A stretch of DNA of 42,362 bases. Source: Candidatus Poribacteria bacterium (lineage in GTDB: Bacteria; Poribacteria; WGA-4E; WGA-3G). Within the stretch, counting starts at the first letter, position 1. Each line of letters opens with the position of its first letter. A program made the translations under genes and the position numbers. Where the stretch lies: positions 1 to 42,362 of the forward strand of contig JAJEBZ010000145.1 in the NCBI GenBank assembly GCA_022822275.1, read 5' to 3'. Positions 7,470 to 16,421 of the stretch are shown here, piece after piece. Below the pieces are notes generated by a model. That model saw only the letters and a list, made by a program, of their open reading frames with translations, was not told the DNA's origin and did no database searches.

Positions 7470-8276
7470 TTACTTATCGCTCAAAGATTTTAATCTATGT
7501 TCAAGTTCTTGATATTTTTCCTTTTCTCTCTCAATTACACGTCTGAATCGAGGAGATTGTCTTTTCGCCTGTGAAGCACTTTTCCACATTTCTTTTATCC
7601 TTCTTTCTCTATCTTTCAAAACCTGTTGTATCTTTTTCCTTTCAGCTGCAATTTCAGCCGATTTTTTGGATCTGGACTCTCTGTTGTTACTTTCGTTTCG
7701 CTGATAGGACTCTGAACGGTTTGAATCACGGCTACCGCCACCACTACGACTATCACTATTGAGGAACTGCATATTCCCACTGTTAAGCGTAAGGGTTTCA
7801 CCGTCATTGTCCAAACTGACCTGCTTCTGTCCAATATCTTTGACAACCATATCACCGACTTTTTCGCCAATGCTGACAACATAGAATTGATTACTGCCTT
7901 TTTCCAACACGAATGCTTCCGAATGGTTGCCATTCGGATCAATCGCAGTACCAATCAAGGTATACGCGGGTTCTTTATGCGGTGGTTCCCAACCGAGCGG
8001 GCGAAAAAGGTTATTGTCAATGATCACCTGATAATAATCTGAATTATCATCAGACTTACTGTTTTCTGGCTGTTCCTTTGAACGCCAATAAGATGTCTTT
8101 TGATGGGTTGAAGACTGCCCCTTATGAGGCATCGCTTCTGATTTCAGTTCTTCTGCTTTTACCTGTGTACTTTCCTTTTTATTTGAATATTTTGCTTGAA
8201 GTCCAACCCCGAAAACAAAGAGTAGACCTATTATACAAGCAATTCCAAGTACAACCAGGATTTTTGAAAAATTCAC
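7470..8276 (-). CDS. Membrane-anchored GspC-like protein, paralog B
   Basis: 268 aa, starting at GTG with AAAGGAG at proper spacing. A transmembrane anchor (residues ~5-26) is followed by a charged linker and a central domain around residues 80-175 (VIIDNNLFRPLGW, YTLIGTA, GEKVGDMVVKDIGQKQVSL). That pattern of value, GD-turn and GxxxxL resembles the periplasmic homology region of type II secretion GspC/PilP proteins; no other secretion gene is nearby. The tail is serine/arginine/lysine-rich and predicted coiled-coil. It is paralogous to the next gene upstream, 8464-9336. The secretion role is inference; domain naming is tentative. Confidence 0.75.
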   Translation of the reverse strand: MNFSKILVVLGIACIIGLLFVFGVGLQAKYSNKKESTQVKAEELKSEAMPHKGQSSTHQKTSYWRSKEQPENSKSDDNSDYYQVIIDNNLFRPLGWEPPHKEPAYTLIGTAIDPNGNHSEAFVLEKGSNQFYVVSIGEKVGDMVVKDIGQKQVSLDNDGETLTLNSGNMQFLNSDSRSGGGSRDSNRSESYQRNESNNRESRSKKSAEIAAERKKIQQVLKDRERRIKEMWKSASQAKRQSPRFRRVIEREKEKYQELEHRLKSLSDK

Positions 8277-8380
8277 ATTATGCTCCTTTCAAACTATCAA
8301 CACAAAAGATTGATTTATAACACTATAGACGCAAACGATTTAATTATGTTTATATTATTTACGTCCAAAATAGGAAAACA

Positions 8381-8426
8381 ACAACAAACCCTATAAGTGA
8401 CGTGTGCCACTTATAGGGTTTGTTGT
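8381..8426 (-). terminator. Perfect 19-bp hairpin behind the upstream GspC-like gene
   Basis: ACAACAAACCCTATAAGTG (8381-8399) and its exact reverse complement (8408-8426) flank an 8-nt loop. It lies 37 nt past the stop of the minus-strand gene 8464-9336. On that strand it is followed by TGTTTTCCTATTTT, a moderate T-rich tail. The second paralog would need its own promoter or read-through. Confidence 0.7.
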
Positions 8427-8463
8427 CGTGCGAATACAAAAGGATTATGATTGTAAATACAAA

Positions 8464-9336
8464 CTACCGATCTCCTCCACGACGTCCTCTGAATCCGCCG
8501 CGGTCACCTCCACGGGAACTGCCCATGCGTTCACGGAATTGACGCATCATCTGTTCACGTTGCTCAGGAGAGGCATTTCGGTATCTACTCATACCTTCTT
8601 GCCATCTTCGTGATCGTTCTTCTCTGGCTCTTCGTTCAGCTTCTTCTTTAGCTTTTGCTTCTGCAGCTGCTTTTTCTTTATCTGAAGACCTTGATGAAGT
8701 GCGGCTATCTTCATCTCTGTTGTCGTTTCTGTTGTTTCCTCTGGACGAACCGCCCCGTGAACTGCCACCTTGGAGAAACTGCATATTTCCGGCTTTGAGG
8801 GTAATTACCTCACCATCTTTGTCTAATATGATCTGCTTCTGTTTGATGTCTGTAACAACTGCGTCTCCGATTTTATCGCCAATCACTGCGGTATAAAACT
8901 TATTTGACCGCCTCTCTAAGATGTATCCCTCTAATTTTGATCCATCAGTAGAAACAGATGTACCGATGAAAGTATATTCAGGTTCTTGTCTCGGGGGTCT
9001 CCAACCGAGAGGACGAAATATGTTGTTGTCCACAATCACGCGGTAATAATCAGTACTACTTGAGGCGTTAGAATCGTTTGAACGTTGCTGTCCACCCCAA
9101 TTCTGTTGGCGATTTTGCCCGCCCCAGTTCTGTTGGCGTCCTTGTCCGCCCCAGTTTGAACCCTGTTGGCGGTTGCGAAACTGTGCGGATCGTTGTTCCA
9201 TTTGTGATCGGTTTTCTGTCGCCGCAATCAGTTTTTCCTTGTCTTCATTCTGTGCCTGTAGACGTATGCCAAATACAAGCAATAAACCTAATACACAACC
9301 TATTCCCAATATACTGAGGATTTTCTTAAATTCCAC
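8464..9336 (-). CDS. Membrane-anchored GspC-like protein, paralog A, with RGG tail
   Basis: 290 aa, GTG start with AAGGAG at good spacing. It has the same plan as 7470-8276: N-terminal transmembrane segment (LSILGIGCVLGLLLVFGIRL), linker, central GspC-like domain (VIVDNNIFRPLGWRPP, YTFIGTS, GDKIGDAVVTDIKQKQI) and a charged tail. Two oddities distinguish it: the linker contains repeated QNWGGQ units, and the C-terminus is arginine/glycine-rich (RGGDRGGFRGRRGGDR), a composition typical of nucleic-acid-binding tails. The pair is clearly a tandem duplication that diverged outside the central domain. Function unknown; the type II secretion similarity is tentative. Confidence 0.75.
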   Translation of the reverse strand: MEFKKILSILGIGCVLGLLLVFGIRLQAQNEDKEKLIAATENRSQMEQRSAQFRNRQQGSNWGGQGRQQNWGGQNRQQNWGGQQRSNDSNASSSTDYYRVIVDNNIFRPLGWRPPRQEPEYTFIGTSVSTDGSKLEGYILERRSNKFYTAVIGDKIGDAVVTDIKQKQIILDKDGEVITLKAGNMQFLQGGSSRGGSSRGNNRNDNRDEDSRTSSRSSDKEKAAAEAKAKEEAERRAREERSRRWQEGMSRYRNASPEQREQMMRQFRERMGSSRGGDRGGFRGRRGGDR

Positions 9337-9508
9337 TGTTTTCTCCTTATACTCAGTGCAAGTGAAATGAATATAATTATATCATGAAGGTGTTCTTTTT
9401 TAGGTTAGACTTATTAAGTCGTAAAAGGTTCGTTTTTAATGTCAGAATATTTTCTGTTTATAATTATACCACAGTTTTTAAGTTTAAGTCAAATTATGTT
9501 CCTAAGGG

Positions 9509-9824
9509 GGGTGTGTAAAGTAATTGTCACCCTTTTTGTCAGAATCACCAAATCAAGAAATCAACGGTATGAATGCTCTATAGCATTCCCCGGGTATGAA
9601 TGCCTTATGGCATTCCCCGGATTACACGGATTTCACGGAAGGCGCGGAGAAGACCTCTGCATCTAAGTGTATTGCTTAGAGAACACTTATCCGCTGCCAT
9701 TACGATCTCAGTCTGGTATCTTATCCGCGCACTCCGTGTAATCCGCGAAATCCGCGATTCCGCACACAAAGAAAATATGAAATTCCAAAATTGACACTTA
9801 TAGTGAAAAAAACTTTACACACCC
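9509..9824. mobile_element. MITE-like element, long form (316 bp)
   Basis: Perfect 13-bp terminal inverted repeats: GGGTGTGTAAAGT (9509-9521) and ACTTTACACACCC (9812-9824). The interior aligns along most of its length with the element at 38948-39185 (shared CCTTTTTGTCAGAATCAC, AGACCTCTGC, ACTCCGTGTAATCCGCG, TTGACACTTATAGTG). The extra length is mainly a 27-bp palindromic unit repeated twice (9566-9592, 9593-9619; GAATGC..GCATTC). No transposase frame; the short ORFs here are not coding-like. No obvious target duplication was found. Confidence 0.75.
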
Positions 9825-10368
9825 TGGTAAAAAAAGCAACTTGACTTAGACTATGATATTGTGTCATAATTAACTATATCCTTATTATGCTAATCCAAGT
9901 CGTTACCTACAAGATATTAAGCAGATAGTTACGAATTATTATCAATAAAACAACGTTTTTCAACTAATTTTGATGTTTTTTGTTGCTAAATCGGGGTTAC
10001 AAACCCCTCTTACAAGAGTATTCAAAAATAGATGACAACTTGGGTAATATTTAGACTTGAAATATTTTACAAAATCTGGTATTCTTTTAATGAAATCATT
10101 TGTGTAAATTTTGTTCTTTATCTCACTCTTATGTATCGGTTTACTTTCTCATAAAAAGGTGGCATATCATGATATATTCCTTTTCCAAAGATTTATTTAC
10201 CCTGACTACACTTAACGTATCTGGTTATGGGAATATTAGCGGTTCGATTTGTTTCCACTTACATTTATAATACGCATGTCAGAAGTACCGATCACAATGG
10301 ATTTATTTATTGCATAATGAGAGGAGACGTATTGGAATTCAATAATTCGGAACAAGGAGGCAGTGAAG
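9825..10368. other. Gene-free leader region before the partner-switching genes
   Basis: About 540 nt without a credible gene, rich in A and T. A possible promoter is TTGACT (9841-9846) with CATAAT (9865-9870), 18 bp apart, immediately to the right of the MITE-like element. If used, it would give a leader of about 490 nt. No riboswitch or tRNA fold was recognised. Confidence 0.35.
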
Positions 10369-10806
10369 GTGACAAATACAATTTCCAATGACTTAGTGCT
10401 CCTGACTATACCCATGCGTCGAGATATGGAGCTTGCAGCAGCACAGTTAGCTTCTGTCATCGCTGAATCTATGAGTTTTAATGAACAACAAGTAGAAGAG
10501 ATCCAATTAGCAACTATAGAATCTTGTATTAATGCGTTTGAGCATAGCAAGAGCCCAGATCAAAAGGTATTAACCGAGTTTATAATGAGAACAGATGAAT
10601 TAGAAATCAAGATTACGGATCAAGGGATCGGTTTTTCACCTGATAATCATCCTAAGAAAAGTAACAGTAAGCCAGATTTACATCCAGAAATGCGGAAACG
10701 CGGCTGGGGGTTAGAAATAGTTCATGCCCTCATGGATAAGGTGCAAATTATGAGTAACAAGAACGGCACCACTATTTCAATGGTAAAATGTAAGAATGAA
10801 ACCTAA
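10369..10806 (+). CDS. RsbW-like serine kinase / anti-sigma factor
   Basis: 145 aa GHKL-fold ATP-binding protein (HATPase_c_2). Such proteins hold a sigma factor, or another partner, and inactivate the antagonist by serine phosphorylation. The N-box ESCINAFEHS (Glu51, Asn55), G1 box DQGIGF and G2 box RGWGLEIV are intact, so it should bind ATP. GTG 10369 is preferred to GTG 10363 because AAGGAGG (10354-10360) is then 8 nt away rather than 2. It heads a row of RsbW-, RsbV- and RsbU-like genes. Its target is not encoded in the window. Confidence 0.88.
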   Translation: MTNTISNDLVLLTIPMRRDMELAAAQLASVIAESMSFNEQQVEEIQLATIESCINAFEHSKSPDQKVLTEFIMRTDELEIKITDQGIGFSPDNHPKKSNSKPDLHPEMRKRGWGLEIVHALMDKVQIMSNKNGTTISMVKCKNET

Positions 10807-10908
10807 CAACACGATTAACAGGATGTAGTTGTCAACAATTGAAATTGATTAGTGTTCGTCCTTGTAATCTTATGCATTGACCACTCTCATTTTTTAGGAG
10901 GAAAAAGT

Positions 10909-11253
10909 TTGGCAAACAAATTTGATATTCAGATTCGTGCTGAAAAACAGTACGCTATATTAGAAACAGCCGGATATTTGAACGACGCACTCGGAGAAAG
11001 ACTCTCAAAGGAAGCACAAGAACTAATTGAAAAGGGATATACACAGTTGGTAATCAATTTGGATAAAACAGCATTGATTAACAGTATTGGTATATCCATT
11101 CTTATAGAAATTATTGAGGCACTTGAGCAGCATGATGGCACATTGAACTTTTGTGGTTTGTCTGCTACTCAGGAACGGACCTTTAGAATGATGGCAATAG
11201 CAAAATACGCAGGTATTTTCCCTGACGAAAAAACTGCAATCGCCAATTTCTAA
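10909..11253 (+). CDS. STAS-domain anti-anti-sigma factor (RsbV/SpoIIAA-like)
   Basis: 114 aa from a TTG start; AGGAGG at 10896-10901 lies 7 nt before it, whereas the ORF-track start at 10852 has no such site. One STAS domain fills the protein. The usual D-x-(hydrophobic)-DSxG motif reads NLDKTALINSIGISIL, with the phosphorylatable serine kept. It should be the substrate of the kinase upstream and of the PP2C phosphatase downstream; the unphosphorylated form would release the kinase's partner. Confidence 0.88.
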   Translation: MANKFDIQIRAEKQYAILETAGYLNDALGERLSKEAQELIEKGYTQLVINLDKTALINSIGISILIEIIEALEQHDGTLNFCGLSATQERTFRMMAIAKYAGIFPDEKTAIANF

Positions 11254-11380
11254 TTGTATCTAAATGCAGCGAACTAATCAAGTAACCCTAAATTGCCTCA
11301 ACCCTTGTTCTTGATTCTAACGGGTTAATAGGATTGAACCCCTAACATAGTTTGAGAAGACCGATAAGGAACAATCCGAC

Positions 11381-13261
11381 ATGCAGCTAAGTACAGCAGA
11401 AGAGACTATACAAAGGTTAATATTTAGTTTATCGGAACTGGAGCATTTAGGACAGACACTAATCTCTGGTCGTAGCAATTTTAATATATCCAGTAAGACA
11501 TATCTCCGAATTACACTCGGTACACTTCAGGTGACGGGAGGAGCTATTCTTTGTTACCAATCGACAGACGATTTTTTGAACATAACCGCTTCAACGCCAG
11601 AGGTAGATGTCCCGCCGATAGAAATTGAACCTGACGAAATTACAAGTCTGTTAGAGTGTTCCTTTGTTGATTTAGATAACCCACCTGACGATCTCCAAGA
11701 ATTTATTGATAGAAACTCAGAAAGTCTAAATTGTAACTCAATACACCAACTCTGGGTGCCTTTAAAAATCCATGATGAATTCCTTGGCATTCTGAGTTTA
11801 GGTAAGTTTTTAGGTCGTTCCAAGTTAGAAGAATGGGAGCAGGAACTTCTAACCATACTTGCCCACCAAATTTCAATTGCGATTGCCTACTCACGTAATG
11901 AGGAACGTATTCAGAGTGAGAAGTTTCGGTTGTTTATGTTGGCAGAAAGTGCCCCACAGATATGTCAACTTTTGCAACCTGAAGATGCTGCCGAACAGGT
12001 CGTCCATCAAGCAGTAGCACTGTTAGACGCTAACGTTGGGGCATTGATGTTTATGCAACCAGAGGAGCAAAATCTTGAACTACGGTATGTGTTCCCTCCT
12101 GACATCATGGATCCAGATGATGAAGAAAACGAAAATACAAGGAACATATTAGTACCATTAAATGGTAGTGAAAATGATACTTCTGAGTCACAATCAATAA
12201 CGTCAGTAGATATGTTAGCTAATGTTGTCAAAGAAGGAAGGACACACCAGTGTTCTGCTAAAGCAGATAAACTTTTTGGCGGCAGAACTCTGATGGCGGG
12301 GCCTATACAGGGACGTGACGGTGATATATTAGGTGTACTTGTAGTTGGTGACAAAGAGGAACGCGGCGGTAGTATTGCTGATTTCACATTTGAAGATGAG
12401 ACCTTGCTTGACTCTTTTGCCAAGCAAGCTGGTGTTGCAATTGAAAACGCTCATCTGCATCAGGAAGCACTTGAAGCACGCCAATTGCAGGCGGAGATGG
12501 AGGAAGCGCGGAAAATTCAAGAAAATCTTATACCAGAGACACTTCCAGAAATACCTGGGTATGAGGTGGCAGGCTATTACGAACCTCGCGGTCCTGTTGG
12601 GGGTGATTATTTCGATTGCATAGAACTTGCAACAGGTGGTTGGGGGCTTGCTATTGCTGATGTTTCTGGGAAAGGTATGCAGGCAGCACTCTTGATGGCA
12701 ACACTCCGTGCAGGGCTGCTTTCTGAACTCTCAAGGGTTCGTGCTGAAAACATACCTATAGATATGAAGAATGAATTGATTGATATGGCCATGACTTTAA
12801 ATTCACTGCTCTATGTCAGCGGAACGGAAGAAAAATATGCAACATTCTTCTATTGTCATCTAAATCCTGATACAGATACAATCACTACATTGAATGGAGG
12901 TCACAACCCGCCACTGATAGTTAAAAGCAGTGGTGACATTGTGTGGCTTGGAGAAGAAGTGGGTGGGCTGCCACTTGGAATGTTTCCAAATGACATGGTT
13001 CCGCTCATCGCGAAATATGAAGCAGAACAGATTAAACTGGAGAGCGGTGATGTTATCATTTTCTATACAGATGGTGTTACAGAAACTGTGAACATTGACG
13101 ATGAATTCTATGATGAAGAACGGCTTGAACAGGTGGCAATAAATAGTGCCAAGAATGATGCAGCCTATATATGCAACTATATCCATCAATCCGTAATTGA
13201 TTTTCAAGGTGATGCAGATCAGTTTGACGATTTGACAATGCTTGTTCTGCGAAAAAAATAG
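11381..13261 (+). CDS. GAF-GAF-PP2C serine phosphatase (RsbU/SpoIIE-like)
   Basis: 626 aa. Two GAF-type sensor regions (about residues 25-180 and 185-365) precede a coiled linker (QAEMEEARKIQENLIP) and a SpoIIE/PP2C catalytic domain (about 400-625). Metal-binding motifs are present: PVGGDYFDC, IADVSGKGMQAALLM, NGGHNPPL, YTDGVTE and QFDDLTML. It would dephosphorylate the STAS protein when the GAF domains sense a signal. No membrane segment is seen, so the signal is probably cytoplasmic. It ends 12 nt before the DUF58 gene, so it may be in one transcript with it. Confidence 0.92.
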   Translation: MQLSTAEETIQRLIFSLSELEHLGQTLISGRSNFNISSKTYLRITLGTLQVTGGAILCYQSTDDFLNITASTPEVDVPPIEIEPDEITSLLECSFVDLDNPPDDLQEFIDRNSESLNCNSIHQLWVPLKIHDEFLGILSLGKFLGRSKLEEWEQELLTILAHQISIAIAYSRNEERIQSEKFRLFMLAESAPQICQLLQPEDAAEQVVHQAVALLDANVGALMFMQPEEQNLELRYVFPPDIMDPDDEENENTRNILVPLNGSENDTSESQSITSVDMLANVVKEGRTHQCSAKADKLFGGRTLMAGPIQGRDGDILGVLVVGDKEERGGSIADFTFEDETLLDSFAKQAGVAIENAHLHQEALEARQLQAEMEEARKIQENLIPETLPEIPGYEVAGYYEPRGPVGGDYFDCIELATGGWGLAIADVSGKGMQAALLMATLRAGLLSELSRVRAENIPIDMKNELIDMAMTLNSLLYVSGTEEKYATFFYCHLNPDTDTITTLNGGHNPPLIVKSSGDIVWLGEEVGGLPLGMFPNDMVPLIAKYEAEQIKLESGDVIIFYTDGVTETVNIDDEFYDEERLEQVAINSAKNDAAYICNYIHQSVIDFQGDADQFDDLTMLVLRKK

Positions 13262-13273
13262 GAAACCAAAAAC

Positions 13274-14230
13274 ATGCAACAGAATACAGAAGGACGCAGA
13301 TTCTTAAATCCAACAATTCTCGCTCAAATTGGTAATCTTGAACTTATTGCTAAATTTGTTGTAGAAGGATTTATCTCAGGGTTACACAAAAGCCCTTACC
13401 ACGGCTTTAGTGTTGAGTTCTCACAATACAGGCAGTATATGCCAGGTGATGATACGAAACACATTGATTGGAAAGTTTACGGTAGGACTGATCGTTATTA
13501 CATCAAACAGTTTGAGGAAGAGACGAATTTGAATTGCTATATTCTGTTGGATACCAGTGAATCTATGTCGCATCCTGCCCCCGAAGATTTAGAGGAGATA
13601 GAAGCTGCAACAGAAACAGAAAGTGTTGTTGGACCACTTTCCAAACTTCGCTATGCCAGTTTTCTAATAGCATCGCTTTCCTATTTCATGGCAAGGCAAC
13701 GGGATGCGGTTGGGTTTGCCTATTTTGATGAAAAGGTCCATCAGTATCTACCGGCTCGTAGCAGTGCTTCACACATGCATACTATATTATTGACATTGGA
13801 AAAACTTCAAACAGCAAAGGAAACGAAAATCGGTGAACCACTACATCAGATCGCTGAACGTCTGACAAAACGCGGATTAGTCATACTGATTTCTGACCTA
13901 TTTGATGAAAACCCAGACGAGGTGATTGAAGGACTTGAACACCTCCGTTACGATGGACACGAAGTGATCGTTTTTCATCTGCTTTCTCAACAGGAGGTAG
14001 ACTTTGAGTTTGAAAGACTGATACGTTTTGTGGATTCAGAAACTGATCAAGAAATCATAACTACACCGCAAGTGATCCGAGACAGTTACCTTAGTAACTT
14101 TAACGATTTTATCCACCATTATCGTACTACCCTGAACCAATCGGATATAGACTACAATTTGATTAACACATCAACCCCGATTGATAGGGCACTTTCATCA
14201 TATCTTGCTAAACGCCAGGGATTTATTTAG
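13274..14230 (+). CDS. DUF58 domain protein (MoxR-associated, VWA-like)
   Basis: 318 aa. The DUF58 signature is clear: FSQYRQYMPGDDTKHIDWK followed by the von Willebrand-type metal site LLDTSESM. Proteins of this family normally work with a MoxR AAA ATPase and BatA-type membrane proteins, in metal insertion or envelope-stress functions that are poorly defined. A BatA-like gene follows directly, but no MoxR gene is in the window. There is no signal or membrane segment. It begins 12 nt after the phosphatase stop. Confidence 0.88.
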   Translation: MQQNTEGRRFLNPTILAQIGNLELIAKFVVEGFISGLHKSPYHGFSVEFSQYRQYMPGDDTKHIDWKVYGRTDRYYIKQFEEETNLNCYILLDTSESMSHPAPEDLEEIEAATETESVVGPLSKLRYASFLIASLSYFMARQRDAVGFAYFDEKVHQYLPARSSASHMHTILLTLEKLQTAKETKIGEPLHQIAERLTKRGLVILISDLFDENPDEVIEGLEHLRYDGHEVIVFHLLSQQEVDFEFERLIRFVDSETDQEIITTPQVIRDSYLSNFNDFIHHYRTTLNQSDIDYNLINTSTPIDRALSSYLAKRQGFI

Positions 14231-14280
14231 CATTTAGTTTGAAAACATCATAATTTAGAATATTAAAGGAGATTAACACG

Positions 14281-16377
14281 ATGGGTTTTTTAGCAGGAGT
14301 TTTTGCGATTGCAGGTGCTGTAGGTGCATCTATACCGCTCATTATTCACCTATTAAACCGAGAACGTGCGCGCAGACTTGTTTTCAGTACAGTGCGTTTT
14401 ATTCAGATGTCGCACCAGACCAATGTGCAACGTCATAGATTAAAACGTTGGTTGCTTCTACTGATGCGAATTTTGATGTTAATTCTCCTCGGTTTTGCAT
14501 TTGCGCGTCCATTTTTCGCTGAGGACCCAGCTACTGCACCTGAATTAGGGGGTGTCCGTAATGCAGTGATCGTCCTGGATACGTCCTATAGTATGCAATA
14601 TGAAGATGTTTTTGCTCGTGCCAAGAATGAGGCTATTGACCGGCTTGGCAGTATGGAATCTGCAGATGCAGTTGCACTTATTCTGTCAGCGGATAAAGCA
14701 CGACAAGTCTTTCCAATAGACTCAGAACATAACCACATCAGAACTGCGATTGAAAATGCTGAACCTACCAACTTTACGACAGATTACCTTGATGCAATCC
14801 AAACTGCTGATGAAATTCTAAAAACAGTTTCTGTCGGTCAAAAACAGATATTCCTTATCGGTGACTTACAGAAAAGTGGTTGGGAGAACTTCCTTGAAAC
14901 TGACAGACTGAGCTCCGATGTTGACATTGAATTCGTCAATATTGGTGAAGAACAACCTAACAATTACGCAGTCACTGATATCAATGTTCCCCCTGTTGTT
15001 CTAATCGATCAAAAAGATACAGAATTGGTTGCCCGTGTCTATAACCATAGCGGAGATCGTGTTGAAAACCTTGCTGTGAGTTTATTCATAGATGATAAAA
15101 AAGTAGAAACAACCCAATTGGATATTGAACCTGAAGACAGTGCTGATGCAGTGTTTAAAGTCAAAATAGATCTACAAAACGAATCTTCACATACGGGTTG
15201 GGTTGAAATTGATAGTGATGCATTGGATATTGACAACAAACGTTATTTTACAGTGCAAAGCATGAAATCTATCAAAGTCCACTGTGTGAATGGTGAACAG
15301 AAAAGGTCTGACATTGAAGATGAAACATTCTTCCTAACAAGGGCACTTAGAACTGTTGGTGATGAAGGAGCACCGATTGACTATACCGAATCAAATACAA
15401 TTCCTTCTGCTGATAAATTGCAACGCTACGATGTCCTCTTTCTGGCAAATGTAAGCACAATCTCTGCAAGTGAATCAGAAAGACTGAAAACTTATGTGAA
15501 TGGTGGAGGTGGACTCATCATCACACTCGGTGATCAGGTTGATACAGGTGTGTATCAACAGCGATTAGGGGGGGCAGATAATTCTTTGTTGCCATGCACT
15601 ATTATGCAAGCAGTCGGTGATCCCATTGGTAAAGATGATTTCCAAGTAATAGCAAGTGTCGATTTTCGTCATCCGATTTTCACGCCGTTTAGCAATCCAA
15701 ACCACGGAGATTTTGCGAAAGGGAGATTCTATCGCTATTATCAGACTGTTCCTACTTCAGAAGCAACAGTCTTAGCTGCTTTTGATGATGGTAACCCGAC
15801 ATTACTTGAGAAAATCTATGGTAACGGACGCGTGCTTTGCTTCACATCAACGATCGATCGGGAATGGAATGATTTGCCTATACATGGTGTTTATCTTCCG
15901 TTTCTTCATGAAACCGTAAAATATCTTGCACTAAAACAGGTAGGAAAAGTACCAGATTATTATGTTGGTGATGCTATAGAATACAGTAGTTCTCAAGAAA
16001 GTGCTGGTAAAGAGGTTGCAGTTTTCAATCCTGATCGTAAAGAAGAACGGTTCGTATTAAATGATCAGGGAGGTCTTTTCTATGAGAACACAGAAAATCC
16101 GGGTATCTATTCGGTACATCGGTCTGGTGAGAAACCGTTCTATTTTGCTATTAATGTGGATACCGCAGAGTCAGACTTAACGCCTCGCAATCCGGAAGAA
16201 TTGACCAGTATGCTTATCGGTTCTACTGAAGTTGACCGTGGTCCTGCTGAACTTACGCACGAAGTTAAACAACAGTACAGGGAAGATGTTGAGAAAAACC
16301 AGAGTATCGCAACTTATCTTTTGTTAGCCGTTTTCGCACTCGCAATAACGGAAATGTTCTTGGCAAACCGGGTGTAA
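14281..16377 (+). CDS. BatA-like membrane protein with von Willebrand domain
   Basis: 698 aa. The N-terminus matches the aerotolerance BatA_N type: membrane segment (GVFAIAGAVGASIPLIIHLL), LLNRERARRLVFSTVRFI, and a second segment (LLLLMRILMLILLGFAFA). A VWA domain follows, with metal site VLDTSYSMQYED, then a beta-rich middle, a glutamine-amidotransferase-like flavodoxin segment (YDVLFLANVSTIS, VNGGGGLIITLGD) and one C-terminal membrane helix (ATYLLLAVFALAITEMFL). It is probably an inner-membrane protein with a large soluble domain. AAGGAG precedes the ATG. It pairs with the DUF58 gene. Confidence 0.85.
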   Translation: MGFLAGVFAIAGAVGASIPLIIHLLNRERARRLVFSTVRFIQMSHQTNVQRHRLKRWLLLLMRILMLILLGFAFARPFFAEDPATAPELGGVRNAVIVLDTSYSMQYEDVFARAKNEAIDRLGSMESADAVALILSADKARQVFPIDSEHNHIRTAIENAEPTNFTTDYLDAIQTADEILKTVSVGQKQIFLIGDLQKSGWENFLETDRLSSDVDIEFVNIGEEQPNNYAVTDINVPPVVLIDQKDTELVARVYNHSGDRVENLAVSLFIDDKKVETTQLDIEPEDSADAVFKVKIDLQNESSHTGWVEIDSDALDIDNKRYFTVQSMKSIKVHCVNGEQKRSDIEDETFFLTRALRTVGDEGAPIDYTESNTIPSADKLQRYDVLFLANVSTISASESERLKTYVNGGGGLIITLGDQVDTGVYQQRLGGADNSLLPCTIMQAVGDPIGKDDFQVIASVDFRHPIFTPFSNPNHGDFAKGRFYRYYQTVPTSEATVLAAFDDGNPTLLEKIYGNGRVLCFTSTIDREWNDLPIHGVYLPFLHETVKYLALKQVGKVPDYYVGDAIEYSSSQESAGKEVAVFNPDRKEERFVLNDQGGLFYENTENPGIYSVHRSGEKPFYFAINVDTAESDLTPRNPEELTSMLIGSTEVDRGPAELTHEVKQQYREDVEKNQSIATYLLLAVFALAITEMFLANRV

Positions 16378-16421
16378 TTACTGGAATTGTATATTTTTGA
16401 ATAGGAGGATAATGTTAACAA

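Noticed and set aside
9439-9794. ORFs 9439-9666 and 9600-9794
   Set aside because: They lie inside the palindromic MITE-like element, with no ribosome site and low-complexity text.
12007-13279. Minus-strand ORFs within the PP2C gene
   Set aside because: Antisense of intact GAF/PP2C motifs; no start signals.
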